Made by a program: the position numbers and the translations under genes. Below are positions 1 to 5,253 of a stretch of DNA of 5,529 nucleotides, piece after piece (the first letter of the stretch is position 1; every line of letters begins with the position of its first letter). The stretch is from the NCBI GenBank assembly GCA_021803845.1, contig JAJZLA010000133.1, positions 1-5,529 of the forward strand, given 5' to 3'. Below the pieces are notes generated by a model, which had not been told where the DNA came from, made no database searches, and worked only from the letters and a program-made list of their open reading frames with translations. The DNA comes from a bacterium. Its GTDB lineage: Bacteria; SZUA-79; Acidulodesulfobacterales; Acidulodesulfobacteraceae.

Positions 1-135
1 TTTTAAAAACGTCCGTGATTTATCGGAAGCATATTTTTTTAGATAACAGGTAAAATAACCGGTAAAAAAATCTTCGTCTTTTTCGGGCTTTTCCGCATCG
101 TTTGCCGGAATTTTAAAATCGTAAACGATTATCAT
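1..135 (-). CDS. Partial CDS, unknown function, 5' end only
   Basis: An open frame on the minus strand starts at an ATG (133-135) and stays open for 45 codons to the window edge, so the 3' part is missing. The product begins MIIVYDFKIPANDAEKPEK and continues with an acidic/lysine-rich stretch and then an aromatic patch (DFFTGYFTCYLKKY). I do not recognise the family. It lies 19 bases downstream of the universal stress protein stop on the same strand, so the two are probably co-transcribed. The start has no obvious Shine-Dalgarno sequence in the AT-rich gap. Support comes from the open frame, the operon-like spacing and codon use like the neighbours (ATA, AAA, GAA). The short visible length keeps confidence moderate. 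Confidence 0.5.
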   Translation of the reverse strand, partial: MIIVYDFKIPANDAEKPEKDEDFFTGYFTCYLKKYASDKSRTFLK

Positions 136-154
136 AAAAATATAGTCAATATAA

Positions 155-646
155 TCAGGACGGGGTTATTAGCGATACCGCGGAGTCTTTTACTAATTCC
201 TTTTCTGCCTGTTTAGCGGTATTTTTAAGGGGTATTAAAAGAACGGGGCATATCGAATTTTTTGAAACGGAAAAAGAAACGGAGCCGGAAATAAATTCTT
301 TAAAACCTATTTTCTGATGGGTTCCCAAGGCGATTATATCCGCTCCTTTTTTTTTTGAAAAATTAAGAATTTCGGCGGCGGGAATACCCGTAGAGATAAA
401 AATTTCATAATTAAGATAATATAAACCCGCCTCTTTCAATTCTTTCTCGGTTAATTTATATGCTTCGTCCGCTTTGGATTTTGCTGAGGATTTTTTATCT
501 AAGAACGTAAATATATCGGAATAAATAACGTGCAGAATATAGAACTTTGCGGAGGCGTCCCTGAAAAACGAAGCCGTCTTGGACAATAAAAAGCCGGTTT
601 CAAAATTAAGGTCGACTGCTATAAGAACTTTTTTTTCTATCTCCAT
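155..646 (-). CDS. Universal stress protein (UspA family)
   Basis: This 163-residue protein is a single Usp domain, a Rossmann-like alpha/beta fold that is cytoplasmic and usually dimeric; many members bind ATP. Seen: the N-terminal beta strand KKVLIAVDLN with the conserved Asp12, the ISTGIPAAEIL segment (84-94), the ADIIALGTH strand (102-110), and the loop leading into GSVSFSVSKNSICPVLLIPL (121-140). The family nucleotide motif G-x2-G-x9-G-(S/T) is present as Gly108, Gln111 and Gly121-Ser122, so the second glycine is replaced by Gln. ATP binding may therefore be altered. A charged tail of about 20 residues follows the last strand. The ATG at 644-646 fits the usual Usp N-terminus, but no Shine-Dalgarno sequence precedes it. 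The gene is divergent from the EncFtn gene. The specific stress role cannot be read from sequence. Confidence 0.9.
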   Translation of the reverse strand: MEIEKKVLIAVDLNFETGFLLSKTASFFRDASAKFYILHVIYSDIFTFLDKKSSAKSKADEAYKLTEKELKEAGLYYLNYEIFISTGIPAAEILNFSKKKGADIIALGTHQKIGFKEFISGSVSFSVSKNSICPVLLIPLKNTAKQAEKELVKDSAVSLITPS

Positions 647-653
647 ATATATA

Positions 654-682
654 ATATTATCCGATTAAGCCTTTTTTTTCAA
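654..682 (-). promoter_or_regulatory. Candidate promoter for the universal stress protein
   Basis: Read on the minus strand there is TTGAAA (682-677), a 17-base spacer, then TAATAT (659-654). An overlapping alternative -10, GATAAT (661-656), has a 15-base spacer. Either would place the transcription start at about 647-649, directly at the ATG (646). That would fit the missing Shine-Dalgarno sequence and suggests a leaderless or near-leaderless mRNA. The region is AT-rich, so chance matches are possible. Confidence 0.35.
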
Positions 683-721
683 GACAGCTTTTGGACTGCC
701 CCCACGCATTCTTATATTTAA

Positions 722-751
722 TTGACTATATATATGCGCCTGTAATAAAAT
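722..751 (+). promoter_or_regulatory. Candidate sigma70-type promoter for the EncFtn gene
   Basis: TTGACT (722-727) matches the -35 consensus at five of six bases. It is followed after 18 bases by TAAAAT (746-751), also five of six against TATAAT. The predicted start near 758 would leave a 5' UTR of about 45 bases, very AT-rich, carrying a near-palindromic TTAATTATTAATTAA (753-767) just downstream of the -10. Confidence 0.45.
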
Positions 752-793
752 ATTAATTATTAATTAAAAATAAATACGTTAAATTTTAAATTC

Positions 794-800
794 AAGGAGA
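794..800 (+). promoter_or_regulatory. Ribosome binding site of the EncFtn gene
   Basis: AAGGAGA is a strong Shine-Dalgarno match ending four bases before the ATG at 805. It fixes the start codon and is the clearest ribosome binding site in the window. Confidence 0.85.
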
Positions 801-804
801 AATT

Positions 805-1059
805 ATGTGCGATGAACATCATGTCGAGGAAGTATTGAGCGAAGAAACGAGAAATCTTGAAATGGCAAGGCAGTCGCTTATCGAAGAATTTCAAGCGATA
901 AACTGGTATCAGGAAAGAATAGAATATACCGGCGACGAAGAGTTAAAACATATCCTTTCGCACAACAGGGACGAGGAAAAAGAGCACGCGGCGATGCTTA
1001 TGGAGTATATAAGGAAACACGATAAAGTTCAGGACGATAAATTTAAGCATCACGATTAA
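805..1059 (+). CDS. Encapsulated-ferritin-like protein (EncFtn family), short stand-alone form
   Basis: This 84-residue protein consists of one two-helix EncFtn unit. Family members dimerise to build a four-helix ferroxidase site and assemble into decameric rings that oxidise Fe(II). Seen: SLIEEFQAINWYQERIEY (24-41) in helix 1 and HNRDEEKEHAAMLMEYIR (53-70) in helix 2. Compared from memory with Rhodospirillum rubrum EncFtn, Glu28, Glu58 and His61 match ferroxidase residues E32, E62 and H65 with identical spacing, and Trp34/Tyr35 match W38/Y39. Glu27 matches entry-site E31, but the second entry-site Glu (E34) is Gln30 here. The protein stops soon after helix 2 with a His-containing KHHD tail, and no recognisable encapsulin cargo peptide is visible. 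No encapsulin gene lies in the window. A strong Shine-Dalgarno sequence and a likely promoter precede it; it seems monocistronic. Ferritin-like iron oxidation is well supported, encapsulation is not. Confidence 0.88.
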   Translation: MCDEHHVEEVLSEETRNLEMARQSLIEEFQAINWYQERIEYTGDEELKHILSHNRDEEKEHAAMLMEYIRKHDKVQDDKFKHHD

Positions 1060-1073
1060 GACAAAATAATTCT

Positions 1074-1102
1074 TTTTAAAAACCGCCGTTATATGTTATA
1101 AT
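1074..1102 (+). promoter_or_regulatory. Extended -10 promoter of the SRP RNA
   Basis: A perfect TATAAT (1097-1102) is preceded by TGT (1094-1096), giving an extended -10 element. The -35 position (about 1074-1079, TTTTTA context) is weak, which is common when the extended -10 is strong. The predicted transcription start, about 7-9 bases downstream, coincides with the 5' base of the SRP RNA terminal helix. Confidence 0.7.
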
Positions 1103-1108
1103 CATTAA

Positions 1109-1207
1109 GGAGTAATCCGACGGTACGGTACCGAGGTTGAAAACCCCGCCAGGTTCGAAAGAAAGCAACGGTATCGATTCAAGGTACGCGTATTTAATCG
1201 GATTGCT
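1109..1207 (+). ncRNA. ffs: Signal recognition particle RNA, small bacterial (4.5S) type
   Basis: This RNA of about 99 nt scaffolds Ffh for co-translational targeting of membrane proteins. The conserved apical domain is clear. The symmetric loop strands are CAGG (1150-1153) and AGCA (1164-1167). The short stem TTC/GAA (1154-1156/1161-1163) is capped by a GAAA tetraloop (1157-1160), where E. coli has GGAA. Long-range pairing supports a single hairpin rod: 1111-1120 with 1198-1207 (10 bp including one G-U), 1123-1127 with 1189-1193, TACC 1129-1132 with GGTA 1183-1186, and TTGAA 1137-1141 with TTCAA 1178-1182. The ACGCGT near 1186-1191 also matches the E. coli 4.5S RNA. No Alu domain is present. 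The exact ends are inferred from the promoter and the terminal helix. The pyrimidine-rich stretch after 1207 may help termination. Confidence 0.93.
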
Positions 1208-1323
1208 CTTTCTCATTCGTTTTATTCTTTTATTTCTGAATTAAACTATTAATATTCTAAAATTTCCGCCTTTTATTTTTATTTTATTTTTATATATTAA
1301 TATTTTTAACAGGCTATAAATTA
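1208..1323 (+). other. T/A-rich leader between SRP RNA and iorA, no gene
   Basis: This stretch is almost entirely T and A, with pyrimidine runs (CTTTCTC, TTTTATTCTTTTATTTC). I see no ORF, no convincing hairpin and no riboswitch. It must hold the promoter of the iorAB-paaK operon unless that is read through from the SRP RNA. TATATT (1293-1298) could be a -10 but lacks a good -35. AGG at 1311-1313, ten bases before the TTG start of iorA, is the only Shine-Dalgarno candidate. Confidence 0.5.
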
Positions 1324-3189
1324 TTGCAATACGATAATATTACGAATTCCTATAATCCTAACGCCTCTAACGCCCTCCTGACCGGAAACGAAGCTATAGC
1401 GTCCGGAGCCCATAAAGCCGGCGTCGATATAGCCGCAGGCTACCCCGGAACCCCGAGTTCCGAAATTCTTCCTTTTCTCGCAAAATTCAAAAGCGCCATA
1501 GTAAACTGGTCTATAAACGAAAAGACCGCTCTGGAAATTGCGGTAGGAGCATCTATTGGCTTTAAAAGGTCTATGTTCACTACAAAGCACGTAGGTCTTA
1601 ATGTCGCGTCCGACCCCCTAATGACTCTTGCTATTACAGGCGTAAGAGGCGGTTTGGTTATAGTTACCGCCGACGACCCCGGTATGCACAGTTCCCAAAA
1701 TGAACAGGACAACAGGCTGTATGCCAAATTTGCAAAAATTCCTATGCTGGAACCTTCAGACAGCGGGGAATGTTTTAACTTTACTGCGGCGGCGTTTGAA
1801 ATAAGCGAAAAATTCGATACCCCTGTTATCTTAAGAACGACTACGAGAATATCGCACTCCAGAAGCATAGTTTTAAACCCCGGTATTCCCGGCAGCGCAG
1901 GTATTTTTAAGCCTGACCGTTCCTATGAAAAAGATATAGAAAAATTCGTTATGGTACCGGTTTACGCAAGGAATAGGCATAAATCCGCCATAAAAAGACT
2001 GGGATATTTAACCGATTTTTCAAATAATTCCGGTATAAATAAAATCGAATATAACAGTCTTGACTTCGGCATTATTACAAACGGAATTTCATATCAGTAT
2101 GCTAAAGAAATCGCGCCTTACGCTTCTTTTTTAAAACTTTCTTTTTCTTATCCCGTCCCCGATATCCTTATTAGAGAATTTGCCGGTAATATTAAAAACG
2201 TCGTTATAATAGAAGAATTAGAGCCTTTCATTCAGAACGAAATTTCATCCATCGGCATAAATTTAAAAGGAAAAGAATACTTTCCGCGCGACGGCGAGCT
2301 TACGCCGGATTTGGTAGAACTCGGTTTAGCCGAAGCGGGATTTCTGACCGCCCCGGAAAGGCGGAGCCGCCATAAATATATTAAACGCGTTTTCGACGAC
2401 CCCGGAAATATTCTCGAAACCCTGCCGCCGAGACTGCCGGCATTATGCAGCGGATGCCCCCATACAGCAGTATTTTACGCGCTTAAAAAATTAAAGGTTC
2501 CGGTCATGGGCGATATAGGATGCTATACTCTTGGAGCATTGCCGCCCCTTAGCGCCATGGATTCCTGCATATCTATGGGTCTGGCATTCGGAGCGGCCCA
2601 GGGGCTGTCCCTGACGAAATCTTCCCCAAAAAAAACAGCCGGAATAATGGGAGACTCGACTTTCTTCCATTCCGGCATTACGTCTCTTATAGACGCTAAA
2701 TATAATAATATTAGTTTTACGGCGATTATCTTAGACAATGCGACGACCGCGATGACCGGCGGACAGGACCACCCCGGAACCGGTAAAAATTTATCTCTTA
2801 ACCAATCCGTTTCAAGTAAAATAGATATAAAAAAAATTATCGAGGGCATGGGTATAAGCGAAATTTATACGATAGACCCGTACGATTATAACGAAACATT
2901 TAAAGTCTTAAAAAAAGCGCTCGAATCGGAAAACTTAAACATAGTTATCACAAACAGGCCGTGCGTCCTATATCCCCAAAAATTAGACTGCGGAAAAAAG
3001 TTCGAAGTTCTTGAAGGATGCCTCGGTTGCGATTTATGCATGCAGCTCGGGTGCCCTTCGATTTTAGCATCCCGCTCCTCCGGCCCTTCGGGCGATAAAA
3101 GGATTCCGTTTATAGATGCTTCGTGTATAGGCTGTTCGATATGCAAAGATATATGCATATTTAATTTTATCGGGGAAATAAAAAAATAA
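1324..3189 (+). CDS. iorA: Indolepyruvate:ferredoxin oxidoreductase, alpha subunit
   Basis: This 621-residue cytoplasmic subunit carries thiamine diphosphate and two Fe-S clusters. With IorB it decarboxylates aryl-2-oxoacids (indolepyruvate, phenylpyruvate, hydroxyphenylpyruvate) to arylacetyl-CoA, reducing ferredoxin; the reaction is reversible. Seen in order: pyrimidine-binding domain with GYPGTPSSEI (39-48), NEKTALEIAVGAS (65-77) and ADDPGMHSSQNEQDNR (116-131); CSGCPH (375-380); TPP-binding domain with GDIGCYTLG (396-404) and a GDS-x26-N motif (443-472); then a C-terminal 2[4Fe-4S] domain with Cys566/569/572/577-Pro and Cys601/604/607/611. The second motif ends Cys-Ile rather than the usual Cys-Pro. 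Length is normal for the family. The start is TTG with a weak AGG ten bases upstream; no ATG is nearby, and GNEAIASGAHKAG right after the start matches the normal N-terminus. It is the first gene of a three-gene operon, 11 bases before iorB. Confidence 0.95.
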   Translation: MQYDNITNSYNPNASNALLTGNEAIASGAHKAGVDIAAGYPGTPSSEILPFLAKFKSAIVNWSINEKTALEIAVGASIGFKRSMFTTKHVGLNVASDPLMTLAITGVRGGLVIVTADDPGMHSSQNEQDNRLYAKFAKIPMLEPSDSGECFNFTAAAFEISEKFDTPVILRTTTRISHSRSIVLNPGIPGSAGIFKPDRSYEKDIEKFVMVPVYARNRHKSAIKRLGYLTDFSNNSGINKIEYNSLDFGIITNGISYQYAKEIAPYASFLKLSFSYPVPDILIREFAGNIKNVVIIEELEPFIQNEISSIGINLKGKEYFPRDGELTPDLVELGLAEAGFLTAPERRSRHKYIKRVFDDPGNILETLPPRLPALCSGCPHTAVFYALKKLKVPVMGDIGCYTLGALPPLSAMDSCISMGLAFGAAQGLSLTKSSPKKTAGIMGDSTFFHSGITSLIDAKYNNISFTAIILDNATTAMTGGQDHPGTGKNLSLNQSVSSKIDIKKIIEGMGISEIYTIDPYDYNETFKVLKKALESENLNIVITNRPCVLYPQKLDCGKKFEVLEGCLGCDLCMQLGCPSILASRSSGPSGDKRIPFIDASCIGCSICKDICIFNFIGEIKK

Positions 3190-3200
3190 AAACGGGCAAT

Positions 3201-3866
3201 ATGGACGATTTAATTCAAAATATTTTAATATGCGGCATTGGAGGCCAAGGAGTGGTTCTGGCGGGTAAAATTATCAGCCTTGCCGCGTTCGAAAGCGGCA
3301 AGGATATTAAAACGTCGGAAGTGCACGGCATGTCCCAGAGAGGCGGCTCGGTATCGACTCACATCAGGTACGGAAAGAAAATCTTTTCTCCGCTTATACC
3401 CGGAAACGAAGCGACGGCGATTCTTTCTTTCGATATTTACGAGACCGCAAGATATATACGTTCTTTTGCAAATGAAAAAACGATAATCATATCGTCGAAT
3501 CATGGTAAAATTCCTCAGTGGACGCCTAAGAACAAAAATGATAAAATTGGAAACGGGGCCGAAACCGTAAACGAAAACGGAAGCGGAGCCATAGACGAGG
3601 ACGGCGTTGCCGGCTTATTGCGGGCCAATTTTAAATCCCTGCATCTCATAGACGATAAACGGATAGCCGCAGATTTAGGAAATATAAAAGTTTCAAATAT
3701 AATTTTAATAGGAATATTGTCGGGTTTTTCCGATATTAAAAAAGAAATATGGCTAAAAGCTATAGAAAAAAATATTCCCCGAAAAACGGCGGATTTAAAT
3801 ATTAACGCATTCTTAACCGGTAGAAACTATTACGAAAATCAAAATCATGAAAATAAAATATTTTGA
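3201..3866 (+). CDS. iorB: Indolepyruvate:ferredoxin oxidoreductase, beta subunit
   Basis: This 221-residue protein is the partner of IorA and carries the gamma-type (catalytic) domain of the 2-oxoacid:ferredoxin oxidoreductase family, needed for CoA-dependent turnover. Seen: the Rossmann-like N-terminus NILICGIGGQGVVLAGKI (7-24), the signature EVHGMSQRGGSVSTHIRYG (40-58), and NIILIGILSGF (166-176) with the C-terminal helices. Residues about 111-138 form a low-complexity Asn/Gly/Glu/Asp insert between the core strands, which makes the protein slightly longer than the roughly 190-200 residues I expect for the family. The ATG start has only a weak GGG four bases upstream. Translation may be coupled to iorA, whose stop is 11 bases before. 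The 3' end overlaps the ligase gene by 20 bases. Confidence 0.93.
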   Translation: MDDLIQNILICGIGGQGVVLAGKIISLAAFESGKDIKTSEVHGMSQRGGSVSTHIRYGKKIFSPLIPGNEATAILSFDIYETARYIRSFANEKTIIISSNHGKIPQWTPKNKNDKIGNGAETVNENGSGAIDEDGVAGLLRANFKSLHLIDDKRIAADLGNIKVSNIILIGILSGFSDIKKEIWLKAIEKNIPRKTADLNINAFLTGRNYYENQNHENKIF

Positions 3867-5169
3867 AAAAAAGTTTGAAACTATGGACATTTCGGAGCTT
3901 AAAACTCTTCAAACCGAAAGGCTTAAAAAAACGCTGAAACGGATTTTTGCGGCTGACGGTTTTTTAAAAAATAAGCTGTCCGAAGCCGGCGTAAAAAATC
4001 CTAAAGATATAGAAAAAATTAAAACCCCGAAAGATATTAGAAATTTACCCTTTACCTCTAAAGCCGACCTCGTAAACAACTATCCTTTCGGATTGCTTTC
4101 CAGTCCGTTAAGCGATATAATCCGAATTCACGCATCGTCTGGCACTACGGGAAAACCTATTATAGCCGCCTACACTAAACGTGACGTAAAAATCTGGTCG
4201 GAACTTATGGCAAGGGTTTTTTGCGCGGCGGGCATAGGCAGAAGCGATATAGGACAGAACGCATACGGATACGGGCTTTTTACGGGCGGGTTAGGATTCC
4301 ATTACGGAGCCGAAAAGCTGGGTATGACTATTATCCCAATGTCAACCGGTTTTACCGAAAGGCAGTTGACCATGATGCAGGATATAGGCGCGACTGTTCT
4401 TTTTTGCACGCCCTCATACGCCTTGTTTTTATCTGAGGAAATAAATAAAAATATACCGGACAGGTCTAATCTTAAATTAAAAAAGGGTATATTCGGGGCG
4501 GAACCATGGTCTGACGAACTCAGAAAAACAATAGAAAAATCTTTGAATATCGACGCTTACGACATTTACGGATTAAGCGAAATTATGGGGCCGGGCGTGG
4601 CATTTGAATGCGTCTATAAAAACGGACTGCATATAAACGAAGACAATTTTCTTCCTGAAATAATAAATCCGAAAACGGGAGAAATCCTAAGGGACGGCGA
4701 AACCGGAGAGCTGGTTATAACTAGCCTCAACAGGGAAGCTATGCCTCTTATAAGGTTCAGGACTAAAGACATTACGAAACTTACCCGAGAGAAATGCCCC
4801 TGCGGCAGGACATTCGTAAGAATGGATAAAATAAAAGGAAGAACCGACGACATGATAATCTTAAAAGGCGTAAACATATTCCCTTCGCAGATTGAATCCG
4901 TCCTTTTCAGGTATGAATATTTGGAACCGGTTTATTTAATCGAGCTATATACCGATAACCTTCTCGACAAAATAAACATCGTCATAGAACCTAAAGAAGA
5001 AATTTTCAGAATGGGAGACGGTAAAATCAACGAAATAACAAACGAAATATCGCATAAAATATACGAGCTTATAGGAATACGCGCCAAAATAACCCCGGTG
5101 CCTCCAAGAACTTTGGAAAGAAGCCAGGGAAAGGCAAAAAGAATTAACGACCTCAGAAAAAAGATTTAG
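3847..5169 (+). CDS. paaK: Phenylacetate-CoA ligase family (AMP-forming arylacetate-CoA ligase)
   Basis: This 440-residue adenylate-forming enzyme of normal PaaK length catalyses arylacetate + ATP + CoA to arylacetyl-CoA + AMP + PPi in the cytoplasm. Seen: the N-terminal PaaK pattern FETMDISELKTLQTERLK (10-27), the phosphate loop SSGTTGKP (97-104), YGLSE (241-245), the MPLIRFRTKD segment (299-308) carrying the ATP-ribose Asp308, CPCGR (317-321, two cysteines common in PaaK), the hinge GRTDDMIILKG (331-341), and C-terminal RSQGKAKR with the probable catalytic Lys429. The ATG at 3847 lies inside iorB, overlapping it by 20 bases, which suggests translational coupling; an internal ATG at codon 13 would cut the conserved N-terminus. 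Sharing an operon with iorAB suggests the substrate is phenylacetate, indoleacetate or hydroxyphenylacetate. The exact substrate and the direction in vivo are not determined. Confidence 0.93.
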   Translation: MKIKYFEKKFETMDISELKTLQTERLKKTLKRIFAADGFLKNKLSEAGVKNPKDIEKIKTPKDIRNLPFTSKADLVNNYPFGLLSSPLSDIIRIHASSGTTGKPIIAAYTKRDVKIWSELMARVFCAAGIGRSDIGQNAYGYGLFTGGLGFHYGAEKLGMTIIPMSTGFTERQLTMMQDIGATVLFCTPSYALFLSEEINKNIPDRSNLKLKKGIFGAEPWSDELRKTIEKSLNIDAYDIYGLSEIMGPGVAFECVYKNGLHINEDNFLPEIINPKTGEILRDGETGELVITSLNREAMPLIRFRTKDITKLTREKCPCGRTFVRMDKIKGRTDDMIILKGVNIFPSQIESVLFRYEYLEPVYLIELYTDNLLDKINIVIEPKEEIFRMGDGKINEITNEISHKIYELIGIRAKITPVPPRTLERSQGKAKRINDLRKKI

Positions 5170-5181
5170 TTGCGGGCAGGA

Positions 5182-5227
5182 AAGTTTCGAAGAAACTTCA
5201 CGAGTGCCGTCAGGCACGAGAGTGAAG
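5182..5227. repeat. Structured palindromic element in convergent gap (REP-like candidate)
   Basis: Two overlapping inverted repeats fill the gap between the convergent paaK and DUF116 genes. AAGTTTC (5182-5188) pairs with GAAACTT (5192-5198) around a GAA loop. CTTCAC (5196-5201) pairs with GTGAAG (5222-5227) and encloses GTGCC/GGCAC (5204-5208/5213-5217) with a GTCA loop. CACGAG occurs twice in direct orientation (5199-5204 and 5215-5220). The two hairpins share CTT at 5196-5198, so they compete. The element is visibly GC-richer than the surrounding DNA. It could be a dispersed intergenic palindrome or a bidirectional transcription stop, but neither strand shows a proper U-tract right after the stem. 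Confidence 0.5.
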
Positions 5228-5253
5228 CGGTCATCCAGCCTCTATTTATTTAA

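Noticed and set aside
671..690. T8 run at 672-679 as an intrinsic terminator
   Set aside because: No stable GC hairpin precedes it on the plus strand, no plus-strand gene ends upstream, and on the other strand it forms the A-tract next to the candidate usp -35.
1321..1868. Minus-strand open frames of 89 and 142 codons antisense to iorA
   Set aside because: They overlap the strongly conserved IorA coding frame, have no family resemblance, and are explained as shadows of a long real gene.
2523..3158. Minus-strand open frames of 108 and 90 codons within iorA
   Set aside because: They lie antisense to the TPP-binding and ferredoxin domains of IorA. No ribosome binding site or recognisable domain was seen.
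3225..3503. Open frames on both strands inside iorB (92 and 82 codons)
   Set aside because: They overlap the conserved GGQG and EVHGMSQRGG coding region in other frames; the products are unlike any family I know.
3883..3885. Internal ATG as an alternative start of the ligase
   Set aside because: It would remove the conserved YFEKKFET N-terminal segment. The upstream ATG overlapping iorB is typical of translational coupling.
4221..5217. Open frames of 71, 87 and 90 codons in and around the ligase gene
   Set aside because: They are out of frame or antisense to the conserved PaaK motifs. The last also runs into the palindromic gap and has no supporting signal.
5182..5227. CRISPR repeat or insertion-sequence end
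   Set aside because: Only one copy is visible, with no regularly spaced spacers, no transposase and no target-site duplication.
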